Below are positions 1-8,778 of a stretch of 64,000 nt of DNA, piece after piece. The stretch is taken from the NCBI GenBank assembly GCA_965221845.1, contig OZ244919.1, positions 992,001 through 1,056,000 on the forward strand. Reading direction: 5' to 3'. A program made the translations under genes and the position numbers. The first letter of the stretch is position 1; the number at the start of each line of letters is the position of its first letter. The notes under the pieces were generated by a model. It did not search any database. It saw nothing but the letters and a program-made list of their open reading frames with translations, and was not told the origin of the DNA. This stretch comes from JAJEFO01 sp965221845 (GTDB lineage: Bacteria; Pseudomonadota; Alphaproteobacteria; Rhodobacterales; Rhodobacteraceae).

Positions 1-1306
1 CAAGCGCCGGGTCGACCCGCGCCCTTTCGAGGGCGATCGGCACGAGAACGCCGGAAAACCCGGCCACGACCAGGTTCACGACCATGGCGACGCCGATGAC
101 GGCGCCGAGCAACGCGGAGCCGAACCAGGCGTAGCCGATCACGCCCATGATCACGGCGAAGAGCACGCCGTTGAGGAATCCCGCCAGACTCTCCCGCCAG
201 ACGACCCTGAGCGCGTTCGAGCTCGTCAGGTCGCGCTTTGCGAGGGCCCGAACCGCCACCGTCATGGACTGCGTCGCGGCATTGCCGCCCATCGACGCCA
301 CGATGGGCATGAGGACCGCAAGCGCGACGGCGGCCAGCAGGACGTCCTCGAACTGCGCGATCACGATCGACGCGGCTATGGACGTCGCAAGGTTCACCGC
401 CAGCCACGGGAACCTGCGCCAGACGATCCTGGCGGTTGACGTCGACAGGCTTTCGTCCCCGACCCCCGCGAGCCGGAGCACGTCCCTTTCATGCCCCTCG
501 TCCAGCACCGACATGGCGTCGTCAATCGTGATCACGCCCGCAAGCCGGCCCGCCGCGTCGACCACCGGCGCCGAGATCAGGTGATACTGGTTGAACGCGT
601 ATGCAACGTCGCCTTCGTCCTCGTCGGCCCGAAACGTGCGGAAGCTGTCCTCGGCGATCCTGGCGAGCGGCACGTCGCGGCGCGACGACATGACCCTCCC
701 CAGGGTCACGCAGGCGACCGGCCTGTGGCGCGGATCGACAAGGATGACATGGTAGAACTGCTCCGGCAGGTCATCACGCGCGCGCAAGTGATCGATCGCG
801 TCTCCGACAAGCCAGTGTTCAGGCGCGGTGACCACCTCCCGCTGCATCAGGCGGCCGGCGGAGTCCTCCGGGCACGACAGCGAGCGCTCGACCGCGATCC
901 GGTCGCCGGTGTCGAGGGCTTCCAGGATCGCCTCCTGCCGCGGCTCTCCGAGATCCTCGAGGATGTCGACCACGTCATCCGTCTCGAGTTCGCGCACCGC
1001 TTCCGCCAGCTGCTTGTCCGGAAGGAAGTCGATGACGCTCTCGCGGACGCTCTCGTCGATCTCCGAAAGCACCTCGCCGTCGATCAGGCGACCGGCCAGC
1101 AGCAGCAGCCCGCGGCGGCGGCCGTCGTCAAGCTGCTCCAGGAGGTCCGCGATGTCGGCCGGATGAAGCGGGTCGAGGAGCTCTGCGAGGCGATCCGCGT
1201 CTCCGGCCGCCAGGGCCAGGTGGATCCGGGACACGTGGCCTCGGCTGAGCACGTATTCGTCACCGTCGTTCCGCTCGGCCGCCGCTCGCGAGATCTGCTC
1301 GTTCAT
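1..1306 (-). CDS. mgtE: Magnesium transporter MgtE (C-terminus cut by window edge)
   Basis: Inner-membrane Mg2+ channel/transporter gated by cytosolic Mg2+. Reading the minus strand from the ATG at 1306 gives about 435 uninterrupted residues. The order is a helical MgtE_N domain (roughly residues 20-135), a paired CBS region (roughly 140-265, with VITIDDAMSVLDEG near its end) and a membrane domain that starts near residue 300. The membrane part carries the family signature PIVASMGGNAATQSMTV, followed by several long hydrophobic stretches. The family is about 450-470 aa, so only the last helix should lie beyond position 1. No ribosomal leader or M-box riboswitch is evident in the short region upstream, which runs straight into a transposase fragment near 1399. 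Confidence 0.93.
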   Translation of the reverse strand, partial: MNEQISRAAAERNDGDEYVLSRGHVSRIHLALAAGDADRLAELLDPLHPADIADLLEQLDDGRRRGLLLLAGRLIDGEVLSEIDESVRESVIDFLPDKQLAEAVRELETDDVVDILEDLGEPRQEAILEALDTGDRIAVERSLSCPEDSAGRLMQREVVTAPEHWLVGDAIDHLRARDDLPEQFYHVILVDPRHRPVACVTLGRVMSSRRDVPLARIAEDSFRTFRADEDEGDVAYAFNQYHLISAPVVDAAGRLAGVITIDDAMSVLDEGHERDVLRLAGVGDESLSTSTARIVWRRFPWLAVNLATSIAASIVIAQFEDVLLAAVALAVLMPIVASMGGNAATQSMTVAVRALAKRDLTSSNALRVVWRESLAGFLNGVLFAVIMGVIGYAWFGSALLGAVIGVAMVVNLVVAGFSGVLVPIALERARVDPAL

Positions 1307-1398
1307 GGCACCGCCTCCTGCCGCACGCTCCCGCGCTCACTGTCCGGAACCTCCGGCCCCCGATCCGCCCTTTTTCTTGCGCAACGCGCTGAAACGCA

Positions 1399-1990
1399 AT
1401 GGCCTTTGCCGCCGGCCGCGCGCCGGTGGGGCGTTCCCCCGAGCCGACGGCGGCCGCGACCGGCAGCCGGCCGGCGAGACGACGGAGGCGGGCGGGCCGT
1501 CGGGTTGCGACGCGGGCAGGAAGGCCAGGGGCGCAAGCGGCACCTGACGGCGGGCGTCGAGGGGTTCCCGATCGCGGTGCGCGTGCTGCGGGGGCGGACG
1601 TGCAGGACCGGGACGGGGCGCCGGAGGCGGTCCTGGCGATGCCGGGAAGGCGCCCGAGGTGCGGAAGCCCTGGGCGGACGGCGGCTGCGCGGGTCCGAAG
1701 CCCGGGGCCGCGCTGGCGGAGCACGGCCTGGGGCCGGTCATCGAGATCGTGCAGCGGCCCGGGGAAACAGGGGGCTTCACGGTCCCGTGCCGCCGCCGGG
1801 TGGCGGAACGGACCTTCGCGTGGATGTCGCGGCGCCGGCGCCCGGGCCGAAGGACTCCGGGCGGACGCTGGAGAGCTCGCTGGCCTGGGCGCAGCCCGCG
1901 GCGTGCCGGTTCCTGATGCGGCGGGTGGCGCGGGGCCAGACGGCTGGAATTGCGTAGCATGTTGATATTAATGAATTATGATTCAAGCTC
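1399..1990 (+). mobile_element. Truncated IS5-family element, 3' part
   Basis: This is the 3' two thirds of a DDE transposase of the same type as the fuller copy at 23227-24186, on the other strand. The matching pieces are GRSPEPTAAA, EGFPIAVRVL, RTLESSLAWAQ and the C-terminal CRFLMRRVARGQ, spread over two reading frames. The 5' end is missing. The element ends with ATTCAAGCTC at 1981-1990, the same terminal sequence as the other copy, and is followed by TAA, which fits a 3-bp TNA target. It is a dead remnant. Confidence 0.75.
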
Positions 1991-2190
1991 TAAGCCCGAA
2001 CCTGCTGGACACAATCCCCGTTTGCCAGGAACGGCAGAACTGGTATCAGGACTTCGCCCGCGTCATCGGCGGTGCCTCGGTCGGCAAGGCCCCCGAGACT
2101 GTCGCAACGTGGATGCGGGAGAACCTTGGGCTTCGATCCGGCCGTCCGCCGGGAATGTCCGGCCTAGACCGGATGGAGGCAGCCGCATGA
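1978..2190 (+). CDS. Short ORF, possible truncated gene 3' end
   Basis: A 70-codon frame whose first four codons lie in the end of the IS5 remnant. Its stop TGA overlaps the ATG of the next gene (ATGA). The amino-acid composition (NWYQDFARVIGG, ATWMRENLGL) looks protein-like, and the stop/start overlap suggests translational coupling with the AlbA_2 gene. I do not recognise the family. The simplest reading is the C-terminal tail of a gene whose 5' part was removed when the IS inserted or deleted. Confidence 0.3.
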   Translation: MIQALSPNLLDTIPVCQERQNWYQDFARVIGGASVGKAPETVATWMRENLGLRSGRPPGMSGLDRMEAAA

Positions 2191-3926
2191 TGATCCCGGA
2201 CGAAGACATTCGCCGCCAGCTTCGCTTGGGCGAGGACAGCCGGTGGGAATTCAAGCAGATCGAATACAGCGGCAACAAGCCGGCCAGTCCGCGCAGAGAC
2301 GATCTGGCAGACGAGCTGGGTGCGTTCGCCAATGCAGAGGGCGGCATTGTGCTGTGCGGCGTGTCCGACGACGGAGCGATCGAAGGCATGTCGCGAGAAC
2401 AGATGGCAGCCCTGGATCACCTTCTCGCAGAGGTCAGCACCGATACCCTTGAGCCGCCATTGCGCATCGACGTCCATCACAGGGAACTGGATGGCAAGGC
2501 ATTCGTGCTGGTGGCAGTGCCACGCGGCGAGACCCTGCATGAACGGGGCGGGAAGGCATTCATTCGGGTTGGCGCAACAAAACGGCGCCTCCAGAGGGAC
2601 GAGAGCGTGAGGCTGGCGCAGGATCGTGCGCAGAACCGCTATCTCTGGTTTGACGAGCAAGTCGTCCCCGGGACTGGCTTCGAGACGCTCAGCGAGCGCC
2701 TGTGGGAACCGCTGCTCAGCGTGGCGGGGGCCGCAGATCCGCGGCGGGGGTTGCTGAATCTCCGCTTGCTGGCGCGGGATGAAGCCGGCGTGGACCGTGC
2801 GACCGTGGCCGGGGTGTTGCTTTGTGCCTCCGCACCACAGGACTGGCTGTCGCAAGCCACCATTGTGGCGACGCATTATCGCGGACTGGATCGTGCCTCC
2901 GGCCAGCTGGACGCACAGGAGATCACCGGTCCGCTTCCAGCACAGATCGCGGATGCGGTCCGATTCGTCGTTCGAAACATGCGCGTTTCTGCGCGCAAGA
3001 CGCCCGAACGGGAGGATGTTTCCCAGTACAGCAGGGCCGCCGTGTTCGAGGCAGTGGTCAACGCGGTTGCACACCGCGACTACTCCATGACTTCGCGGAG
3101 GATCCGGCTGTCCATGTTCAAGGACCGCCTGGAGATCGATTCACCCGGCCGCCTGCCCAACAGCATGACGATCGAGGGCATGGAGGCGAGTCAGGCCACT
3201 CGCAACGAAGTGATCGCATCCGTATTCGGCCGCATTCCCGTCGCCAACGTGGCAGGGGCAGGTGATCGCAGATATCTGATGGAACGCCGGGGGGACGGCG
3301 TGTCCATCATCCGCACGGAAACCCAGGAAGTCACCGGAGTGCCCCCGGAATACGAAGTGATCGACGAATCGAGCCTTTTGCTCCGCATCCCTGCCGCGAG
3401 GCTGGAGCTTGTTCCAGCCAACGCGACGGTCACGGTGCATTCCAGAGGCGAACCTCTCGCCGGCATCGAGGTTCTCGCGCTCTTTCCCAACAAGACCTGG
3501 GTGCGCGCAACAACCGACGAAGCCGGCAATGCGGCTCTTGACCTTTACACAGCGCACATGCCGATGACGATTTATGCCGCCGGGGCCGGGCATGCGGCCG
3601 GGCTGGAGCGGGCGTGGACACCAGGCCGGGGCGGGCTGCTGCTTGGACTCGAACCGCTTGAATCCGGTGGGGCCGCGATTTTTGCCCAGGGCACAGGACG
3701 CCTGCCAGGCCTGCGTGGACGGCTGAACCCGATACGCGACACCTCCGATCGGACCTGTCTGTACGCAGACAACATCGCCATCGATGGGGGACGGCAACAA
3801 CCAGTGCCGTTTCGACCAGGCAAGCCGCTTCGACTGACGGACGCCCAGGGGTCGGAACTGTCGGTCACCGTCGTGTACATAATCGGCCGGTCCGCCTTGA
3901 TCGAGTACCGACCGTTCGAGCAATGA
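2187..3926 (+). CDS. AlbA_2 (Schlafen-type) putative ATP-binding protein with C-terminal Ig-like extension
   Basis: 579 aa, from an ATG with GGAGG eight bases upstream. The N-terminus is an AlbA_2 domain (about residues 15-140; WEFKQIE, GAFANAEGGIVLCGVSDDG, KAFIRVGATKRRL). A HATPase_c_4-type region follows (about 265-345) with the N-box-like EAVVNAVAHRDYS and SPGRLPN. This pairing is common in proteins annotated as RecG-like or Schlafen-type regulators, some of them in defence islands. The last 170 residues are unusual. A segment around 410-470 (TVTVHSRGEPLAGIEVLALF, TTDEAGNAALDL) reads like a carboxypeptidase-regulatory/Ig-like fold, and a further beta-rich tail ends in LIEYRPFEQ. There is no helicase module. 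The substrate is unknown, and a role in defence or transcription is inference. Confidence 0.82.
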   Translation: MMIPDEDIRRQLRLGEDSRWEFKQIEYSGNKPASPRRDDLADELGAFANAEGGIVLCGVSDDGAIEGMSREQMAALDHLLAEVSTDTLEPPLRIDVHHRELDGKAFVLVAVPRGETLHERGGKAFIRVGATKRRLQRDESVRLAQDRAQNRYLWFDEQVVPGTGFETLSERLWEPLLSVAGAADPRRGLLNLRLLARDEAGVDRATVAGVLLCASAPQDWLSQATIVATHYRGLDRASGQLDAQEITGPLPAQIADAVRFVVRNMRVSARKTPEREDVSQYSRAAVFEAVVNAVAHRDYSMTSRRIRLSMFKDRLEIDSPGRLPNSMTIEGMEASQATRNEVIASVFGRIPVANVAGAGDRRYLMERRGDGVSIIRTETQEVTGVPPEYEVIDESSLLLRIPAARLELVPANATVTVHSRGEPLAGIEVLALFPNKTWVRATTDEAGNAALDLYTAHMPMTIYAAGAGHAAGLERAWTPGRGGLLLGLEPLESGGAAIFAQGTGRLPGLRGRLNPIRDTSDRTCLYADNIAIDGGRQQPVPFRPGKPLRLTDAQGSELSVTVVYIIGRSALIEYRPFEQ

Positions 3927-4619
3927 TGGCCACCGATGCATTCATTCGGGCCAAGAGCCTGCAATGCGGCTTCGATTCCCGTCCGGCATTTCGAATCGTG
4001 AGCCGGCAGCGTCAGCGCCCGCGGATTCCGGCTTCGATCCTGTCGATCAGAGCATCCGTTTCCGCCATGACCCCGTCGTGGGGGGCCGCGGGGCGTGGAT
4101 CGGCAAGGCTCGCCCCACCCCTGGTGGGCGGACGTTCGTTGCAGCGCGCCTCCTGCTCGACGGTCTCGAGCTCGGAAACCAGCGGGGAAAGCGCTGTTTC
4201 AGGCATTGGCGCGACCGCCGTCCATGGGCGCCGGAGGCGACCCAGCTCCTGCGCCCGAAGGATCAAGGACGCCATGGCGCCCTTGATGTCCTGCAGCTCG
4301 GCTTCGTGACCGTCGCCATGGAGCCGGGCAGCTCCGGGGCCTCGGCGACGAAGGCGCAATGCTCGTTGCTCCGGCAGGGAATGATTGCGCACCTATGCTG
4401 TCCGCCGTCTTCTCCCGGCCGGCATTTGAGGACCGGCTGCCGGACCTGACGGGGCCTGGCATGTCCACCCCGGCCTTGCAGGCTGGCGATGTCCGCGAGG
4501 CCGTCCCTTTCAAGCAGGCGATGGCTTCCGCGCACGCGCTCTTCGAATCCCGCATGCGTCATGAGGCCGCGCCGGCCGGAGAGGCGGATGCTGGCGTCCG
4601 GCCGCCCGAGGCGTTCGGA
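3927..4619. other. Unassigned stretch, possible decayed minus-strand ORF
   Basis: Between the AlbA_2 gene and lipA I find no recognisable product. The best candidate is a minus-strand frame at 4012-4392 (126 codons, ending IDRIEAGIRGR). A second minus-strand frame (4199-4555) reads into it only if a frameshift is assumed. The acidic/helical tail (SPLVSELETVEQEAR) looks more protein-like than its surroundings, so a broken gene is possible. Confidence 0.3.
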
Positions 4620-5588
4620 TCAGGACGCGCGGTTCCGGCCGGATCTCTTCAGGCGGGCATCGCGCAGACACGCGAAGTCATCCCCGGCATGGTACGACGA
4701 ACGCGTGAGCGGCGTCGCGGACACCATCAGGAACCCCTTGCCGTAGGCCGCCTTCTCGTAGCTGGCGAACTCCCCGGGCATCACGAACCTGGCGACGCGG
4801 TGATGCTTGCGCGTCGGCTGCAGGTACTGGCCGATCGTCAGGAAATCGACACATGCAGCACGCATGTCGTCCATGACCTGGAGCACGGACTGCCGGTCCT
4901 CGCCGAGCCCGACCATGAGCCCCGACTTGGTGAAGACGGAGGGATCCAGCTCCTTGACGCGCTGCAGCAGCCTGAGCGAATGAAAGTACCGCGCGCCCGG
5001 CCGCACCTCCGGATAGAGACCCGGAACCGTCTCGAGATTGTGGTTGAACACGTCAGGACGCGATCCGACCACGGCCTCGAGCGCGGAAGGGGCGCATTTC
5101 AGGAAGTCCGGGGTCAGGATCTCGATGGTCGTGTCCGGAGACCTGCGCCGGATCGCGCGAACGGTGCGCGCAAAATGCTCCGCGCCGCCATCCTCGACAT
5201 CGTCGCGGTCGACGGATGTCACCACCACGTGCCTGAGCCCGAGCCTACGCACGGCGTCCGCAACACGGCCAGGCTCGAACGCATCGAGCGCCTCCGGCGG
5301 CTTGCCGGTCGCGACGTTGCAGAACGTGCAGGCCCTCGTGCAGACCTCGCCCATTATCATCATCGTGGCGTGGCCCTGGTTCCAGCACTCGCCCACGTTG
5401 GGGCAGCCGGCTTCCTCGCAGACGGTGACGAGACCGTGCTCGCGCAGGACGTTCCGGGTCGCGACATATCCCTCGCCCGCCGGCGCCTTGACGCGGATCC
5501 AGTCCGGCTTCCTCGGCTGCTCGCTGTCCGGAAGGCGCGCCTTTTCGGGGTGGCGCCGGCCCGGGATCTTCAGGTTGCTGACATGCAT
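4620..5588 (-). CDS. lipA: Lipoyl synthase
   Basis: Radical-SAM enzyme that inserts two sulfurs into protein-bound octanoyl groups, making lipoate for 2-oxoacid dehydrogenases and the glycine cleavage system. 322 aa from the ATG at 5588 (MHVSNLKIPG); an ATG 24 bases upstream is also possible. Both iron-sulfur sites are present: the auxiliary cluster cysteines in CEEAGCPNVGECW and the SAM-cluster motif CTRACTFC. Other family segments are DVFNHNLETV, KSGLMVGLGE and FLTIGQYLQPT. No octanoyltransferase gene (lipB) lies next to it; sufE follows upstream with a 158-bp gap. Confidence 0.97.
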   Translation of the reverse strand: MHVSNLKIPGRRHPEKARLPDSEQPRKPDWIRVKAPAGEGYVATRNVLREHGLVTVCEEAGCPNVGECWNQGHATMMIMGEVCTRACTFCNVATGKPPEALDAFEPGRVADAVRRLGLRHVVVTSVDRDDVEDGGAEHFARTVRAIRRRSPDTTIEILTPDFLKCAPSALEAVVGSRPDVFNHNLETVPGLYPEVRPGARYFHSLRLLQRVKELDPSVFTKSGLMVGLGEDRQSVLQVMDDMRAACVDFLTIGQYLQPTRKHHRVARFVMPGEFASYEKAAYGKGFLMVSATPLTRSSYHAGDDFACLRDARLKRSGRNRAS

Positions 5589-5746
5589 GACGGCTCCGCC
5601 TGCCTTCGCCAAACGCTACCCGCGGTGCCGCGGAGTGTCCAATCGCCTCGCAGCCTCCAGCCTTTCATGCCGGACGTTCGGGACACGGACGCGCCACCTG
5701 ACGGCCTGTCCGGCGGCGGTCCCTCAGGGCGGCCGCCGGGGGCACC

Positions 5747-6175
5747 CTACTTTCCGGCGGCGCTGCCCGCCAGCTCCCGGATCCGATCCACCATCGAACG
5801 AAGGCCGTTCGAGCGCTGCGACGTCAGGTGCTCCTCCAGCCCGAGGCGATTGAGTTCGGCGCGCGCATCGACGCTCAGGACCTCGCGCACGCTCAGTCCC
5901 GAAAACAGCGCCTTCAGCACCGCGATCAGCCCGCGCACGATCACGGCGTCGCTCTCGCCTTCGAACGTGAAGACCGCGGTGGCGCCCGCGCCCTCGACGC
6001 TCGGCACCAGCCAGACCTGGCTTGCGCAGCCCTCTACCTTCGTGGCCGGCACCTTCAGCGCATCGTCCAGGGGCGGCATGGCCTTGCCCATCTCTATGAC
6101 ATGCCGGTACCTCTCCTGCCACTCGTCGAGGTAGTCGAAGGCGTCCACTATTTCTTCGAATTCTTCCTGTGCCAT
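5747..6175 (-). CDS. sufE: SufE-type sulfur acceptor protein
   Basis: Accepts persulfide sulfur from the cysteine desulfurase SufS and passes it to Fe-S assembly. 142 aa from the ATG at 6175 (MAQEEFEEIV), the usual SufE length; a longer reading from 6292 is not supported because the extra N-terminus is arginine/glycine-rich. The active cysteine is in KVEGCASQVWL and the C-terminal helix carries LGLEEHLTSQRSNG. The other suf genes are not in this window. Placement beside lipA, a sulfur-insertion enzyme with two Fe-S clusters, makes functional sense but no operon is shown. Confidence 0.93.
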   Translation of the reverse strand: MAQEEFEEIVDAFDYLDEWQERYRHVIEMGKAMPPLDDALKVPATKVEGCASQVWLVPSVEGAGATAVFTFEGESDAVIVRGLIAVLKALFSGLSVREVLSVDARAELNRLGLEEHLTSQRSNGLRSMVDRIRELAGSAAGK

Positions 6176-6501
6176 GACAATCCCAATTAGGGCGAGTTCC
6201 GCCGAAGGTCCAGAGGCGCCCGCTGCCCTTTGCCTTCGCATGCCGCGTTCCGCCTTGCCGCCTGCACCGCATGTGCTATTCTTGCCATGCAAGCGGGCAT
6301 GTGCCCTGCAGACCCCAGGTTCACGTCATGCAGGGCTTCCGACCATGCCGCGACGCCGGGCGCAAGTGGCATGACCTGCATGTCCGTCGCCTGCGGAGGC
6401 GGAGGACAGTCCCGCCGGAGACCCGAAAGTACGCGGGACGGGCCGAGAGGAGGCCGTACAATGCCGTCAACCTGTCGACACGATTCCCGTGGGCAAGGAC
6501 A

Positions 6502-6945
6502 ATGACGTCATGCAGGTGGATCCTGACATGCCTGCTGGCGGCCGGCCTGCCGGGCTGCGACGCCTTCTCGCAGTCGGAGCCCGTGCAGGACGCGACGGAA
6601 GGCGAGGTTCAGCATGCGGACGAAGACCCGCGCCCCCGGGTGGCCGAGATCACCTCGCTTGCCGTCGAGACGGTGACAGGCGGCGTCATCGTCCTTGCGA
6701 CGGCCCTGCCCTCCACCCAAGGCTGGTTCAAGCCCGAACTCGTCAGTGATTCGCCCGACGGCAAGCAGGTCGGCGGCGTCCTGTCCTACAGCTTCCGTGC
6801 GCTGCCGCCGCGCGAGACGCAGCCCCCGTCGACGGAGCGGTCAAGAACGCTGACCGCCGCCGCGTTCGTCCCGCAGGCCCGTCTCGCCGATGTCCGGAGC
6901 GTTCGCGTGAGCGGGGTGCTGAATTCCAGATCCGTCCGGCCGTGA
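6502..6945 (+). CDS. Putative small lipoprotein
   Basis: 147 aa from an ATG preceded by AAGGA. The N-terminus is a lipoprotein signal: a short charged start, a hydrophobic run and the lipobox LPGC, which puts the lipidated cysteine at about residue 20. The mature part is acidic at first (EDPRPRVAEI), then beta-rich, without known motifs. It converges with rnd, whose stop is 25 bp away. Membrane anchoring is supported by the sequence; function is unknown. Confidence 0.7.
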   Translation: MTSCRWILTCLLAAGLPGCDAFSQSEPVQDATEGEVQHADEDPRPRVAEITSLAVETVTGGVIVLATALPSTQGWFKPELVSDSPDGKQVGGVLSYSFRALPPRETQPPSTERSRTLTAAAFVPQARLADVRSVRVSGVLNSRSVRP

Positions 6946-6970
6946 CGCGCGAGGCGCGACGCCGGCACGC

Positions 6971-8128
6971 TCAGAACTCGAACGCCTCGACCGACGCTCC
7001 CTTGGCGCGGAGGGCGAGCCTCCCCTTGCAGAGCCCGAGCGCGTCTTCGCCGAACGCCTGCCTTCTCCAGCCCTGAAGAGGCTGGCCGTGGTAGTTTCCG
7101 GCTGCGATCTCGTCGAGCTCGGACGATGTCGCGATCAACTTCTGCGCGACGCCGAGCTCCTCCGCCTTGGCCTTGAGAAGCACGCGCAGGAGGCTTGCGA
7201 GAGCGGAATTGACCTGATCATGGCCGCGCGGCCGCCCGGGGTCCGGCAACCGGTCTTCGGGCGTCTCGATTCCCGCCTTCACGGCAGCAAGCAGTCCGTT
7301 CGCGATTTCGCCCTTGCGGGCATTCCGCGGCAGGCGCCGGGACCGCCGGAGCTGCTCCGCCGTCCGCGGCCGCGTGGACGCAAGCTCCAGGATGGCCTCG
7401 TCCTTGATCACCCGGCTGCGCGGGACGTTCCTGTCACGCGCATAGGATTCCCGGAACCGCGCGAGCTCTCGCACGATGGCAAGATGCCGGCCGGAGTCCG
7501 AACGCGTCTTGACCCGTCGCCACGCCTCGTCCGGCTCGATCTCGTATGTCGCCGGATCTGCCAGCACGGCAAGCTCCTCCTCGACCCAGGACCGTCGTCC
7601 GGACGCGTCCAGATCCGCGGAAAGGCGCTCGTAGATGTCACGCAGATGCGTCACGTCCGCCAGCGCATAGCGCCTTTGCGCGTCGCTGAGCGGACGACGG
7701 GACCAGTCCGTGAAGCGAGAGGACTTGTCGAGCTCAGCGCCCGCGATCCTTCGGACGAGCGTCTCGTAGCTGACCTGCTCGCCGAATCCCGCCACCATGG
7801 CAGCGACCTGCGTGTCAAAGAGAGGCTGCGGAACGACTCCGCCCTCGACGAAGAATATCTCTATGTCCTGGCGGGCTGCATGAAAGACCTTCGTCACCTT
7901 CGTGTTCGCGAACAGCTCGTACAGAGGGTCGAGCGTCAAGCCTCCTTCAAGCGGGTCGACGAGAGCCGCGTCCTCCTCGGACGTTCCCGGCACGGCCAGC
8001 TGCAAGAGGCAAAGCTTCGAATAGTACGTCCGCTCCCGCATGAACTCCGTGTCGACCGTCACGTACGGAGCCGAAGACGCCCTCCTGCAGAACGTCTCGA
8101 GTTCGCGCGTCTTGGTGATCGTGATCAT
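6971..8128 (-). CDS. rnd: Ribonuclease D
   Basis: 3'-5' exoribonuclease of the DEDD family involved in tRNA and small-RNA 3' maturation. 385 aa. The exonuclease motifs are visible: VTVDTEFMRE (Exo I DxE), FHAARQDIEIF (Exo II) and RRYALADVTHLRDIY (Exo III, YxxxD). One HRDC region is visible around residues 210-280 (RDRNVPRSRVIKDEAIL). The ATG overlaps the purN stop (ATGA), so rnd is the last cistron of a purM-purN-rnd operon and probably translated by coupling. Confidence 0.96.
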   Translation of the reverse strand: MITITKTRELETFCRRASSAPYVTVDTEFMRERTYYSKLCLLQLAVPGTSEEDAALVDPLEGGLTLDPLYELFANTKVTKVFHAARQDIEIFFVEGGVVPQPLFDTQVAAMVAGFGEQVSYETLVRRIAGAELDKSSRFTDWSRRPLSDAQRRYALADVTHLRDIYERLSADLDASGRRSWVEEELAVLADPATYEIEPDEAWRRVKTRSDSGRHLAIVRELARFRESYARDRNVPRSRVIKDEAILELASTRPRTAEQLRRSRRLPRNARKGEIANGLLAAVKAGIETPEDRLPDPGRPRGHDQVNSALASLLRVLLKAKAEELGVAQKLIATSSELDEIAAGNYHGQPLQGWRRQAFGEDALGLCKGRLALRAKGASVEAFEF

Positions 8129-8778
8129 CTCGGCGGAACGTCCGTGCGCATTTCCCGGGACTCGCGCCGACCCTTCGGCCCGGTCCCTCCGGGCAGGCAG
8201 ACCGGTGACCTGTCGCCCGTCGCGAAGCGACGCAATACCGCCGGATAGAGCCGGTGCTCCATTGCCAGCACGCGGGCGGCGAGCGCATCGGCCGTGTCGC
8301 CGGGGCTGATGGGCACGCGCGCCTGCCCCAGGATCGGACCGGCATCAAGCTGGTCGGCGACTTCATGGACCGTGCATCCCGCCTCGCCGTCTCCCGACGC
8401 GATGGCCCGGGCATGGGTGTCGAGGCCCGGGTGCTTCGGGAGGAGCGACGGATGGACGTTCAGGATGCGGCCGGACCAGCGCTTGACGAACCCTGGGGTC
8501 AGGATCCGCATGAACCCGGAAAGGCAGATGATGTCCGCCCTTGCGGCTTCGAGGCGCTCGGTCAGCGAAGTCTCGAAGGCGGCCCTGTCGCCGCGGAACG
8601 GACGGTGGTCCACGACCGCGGTCTCGACGTCCATCGCCCTGGCCCGCCCCAGCCCTCCGGCTTCAGGCTCGTTCGACAGCACCAGAACCGGACGTGCCGG
8701 ATGGACGCCGGCCATGTCCCGCACGAGCGCCTCCATGTTCGAGCCCGCGCCGGAGATCAGGATGGCGACCCGCCTCAA
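8125..8778 (-). CDS. purN: Phosphoribosylglycinamide formyltransferase
   Basis: Third step of purine synthesis: transfers formyl from 10-formyl-THF to GAR. 217 aa. The likely start is the TTG at 8778, which overlaps the purM stop and gives LRRVAILISGAGSNMEAL, the canonical N-terminus; upstream in-frame codons lie inside purM. Family motifs are SGFMRILTPGFV and NVHPSLLPKHPGLDTHARAI (catalytic Asn, His), then GCTVHEVADQLDAG (catalytic Asp). Overlaps at both ends show a tight purM-purN-rnd operon. Confidence 0.95.
   Translation of the reverse strand: MRRVAILISGAGSNMEALVRDMAGVHPARPVLVLSNEPEAGGLGRARAMDVETAVVDHRPFRGDRAAFETSLTERLEAARADIICLSGFMRILTPGFVKRWSGRILNVHPSLLPKHPGLDTHARAIASGDGEAGCTVHEVADQLDAGPILGQARVPISPGDTADALAARVLAMEHRLYPAVLRRFATGDRSPVCLPGGTGPKGRRESREMRTDVPPR

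Noticed and set aside
491..1957. Long plus-strand open frame across the mgtE region
   Set aside because: It is the antisense of MgtE and then runs into the IS5 remnant; the composition is arginine/alanine-rich and the minus strand encodes a clear transporter.
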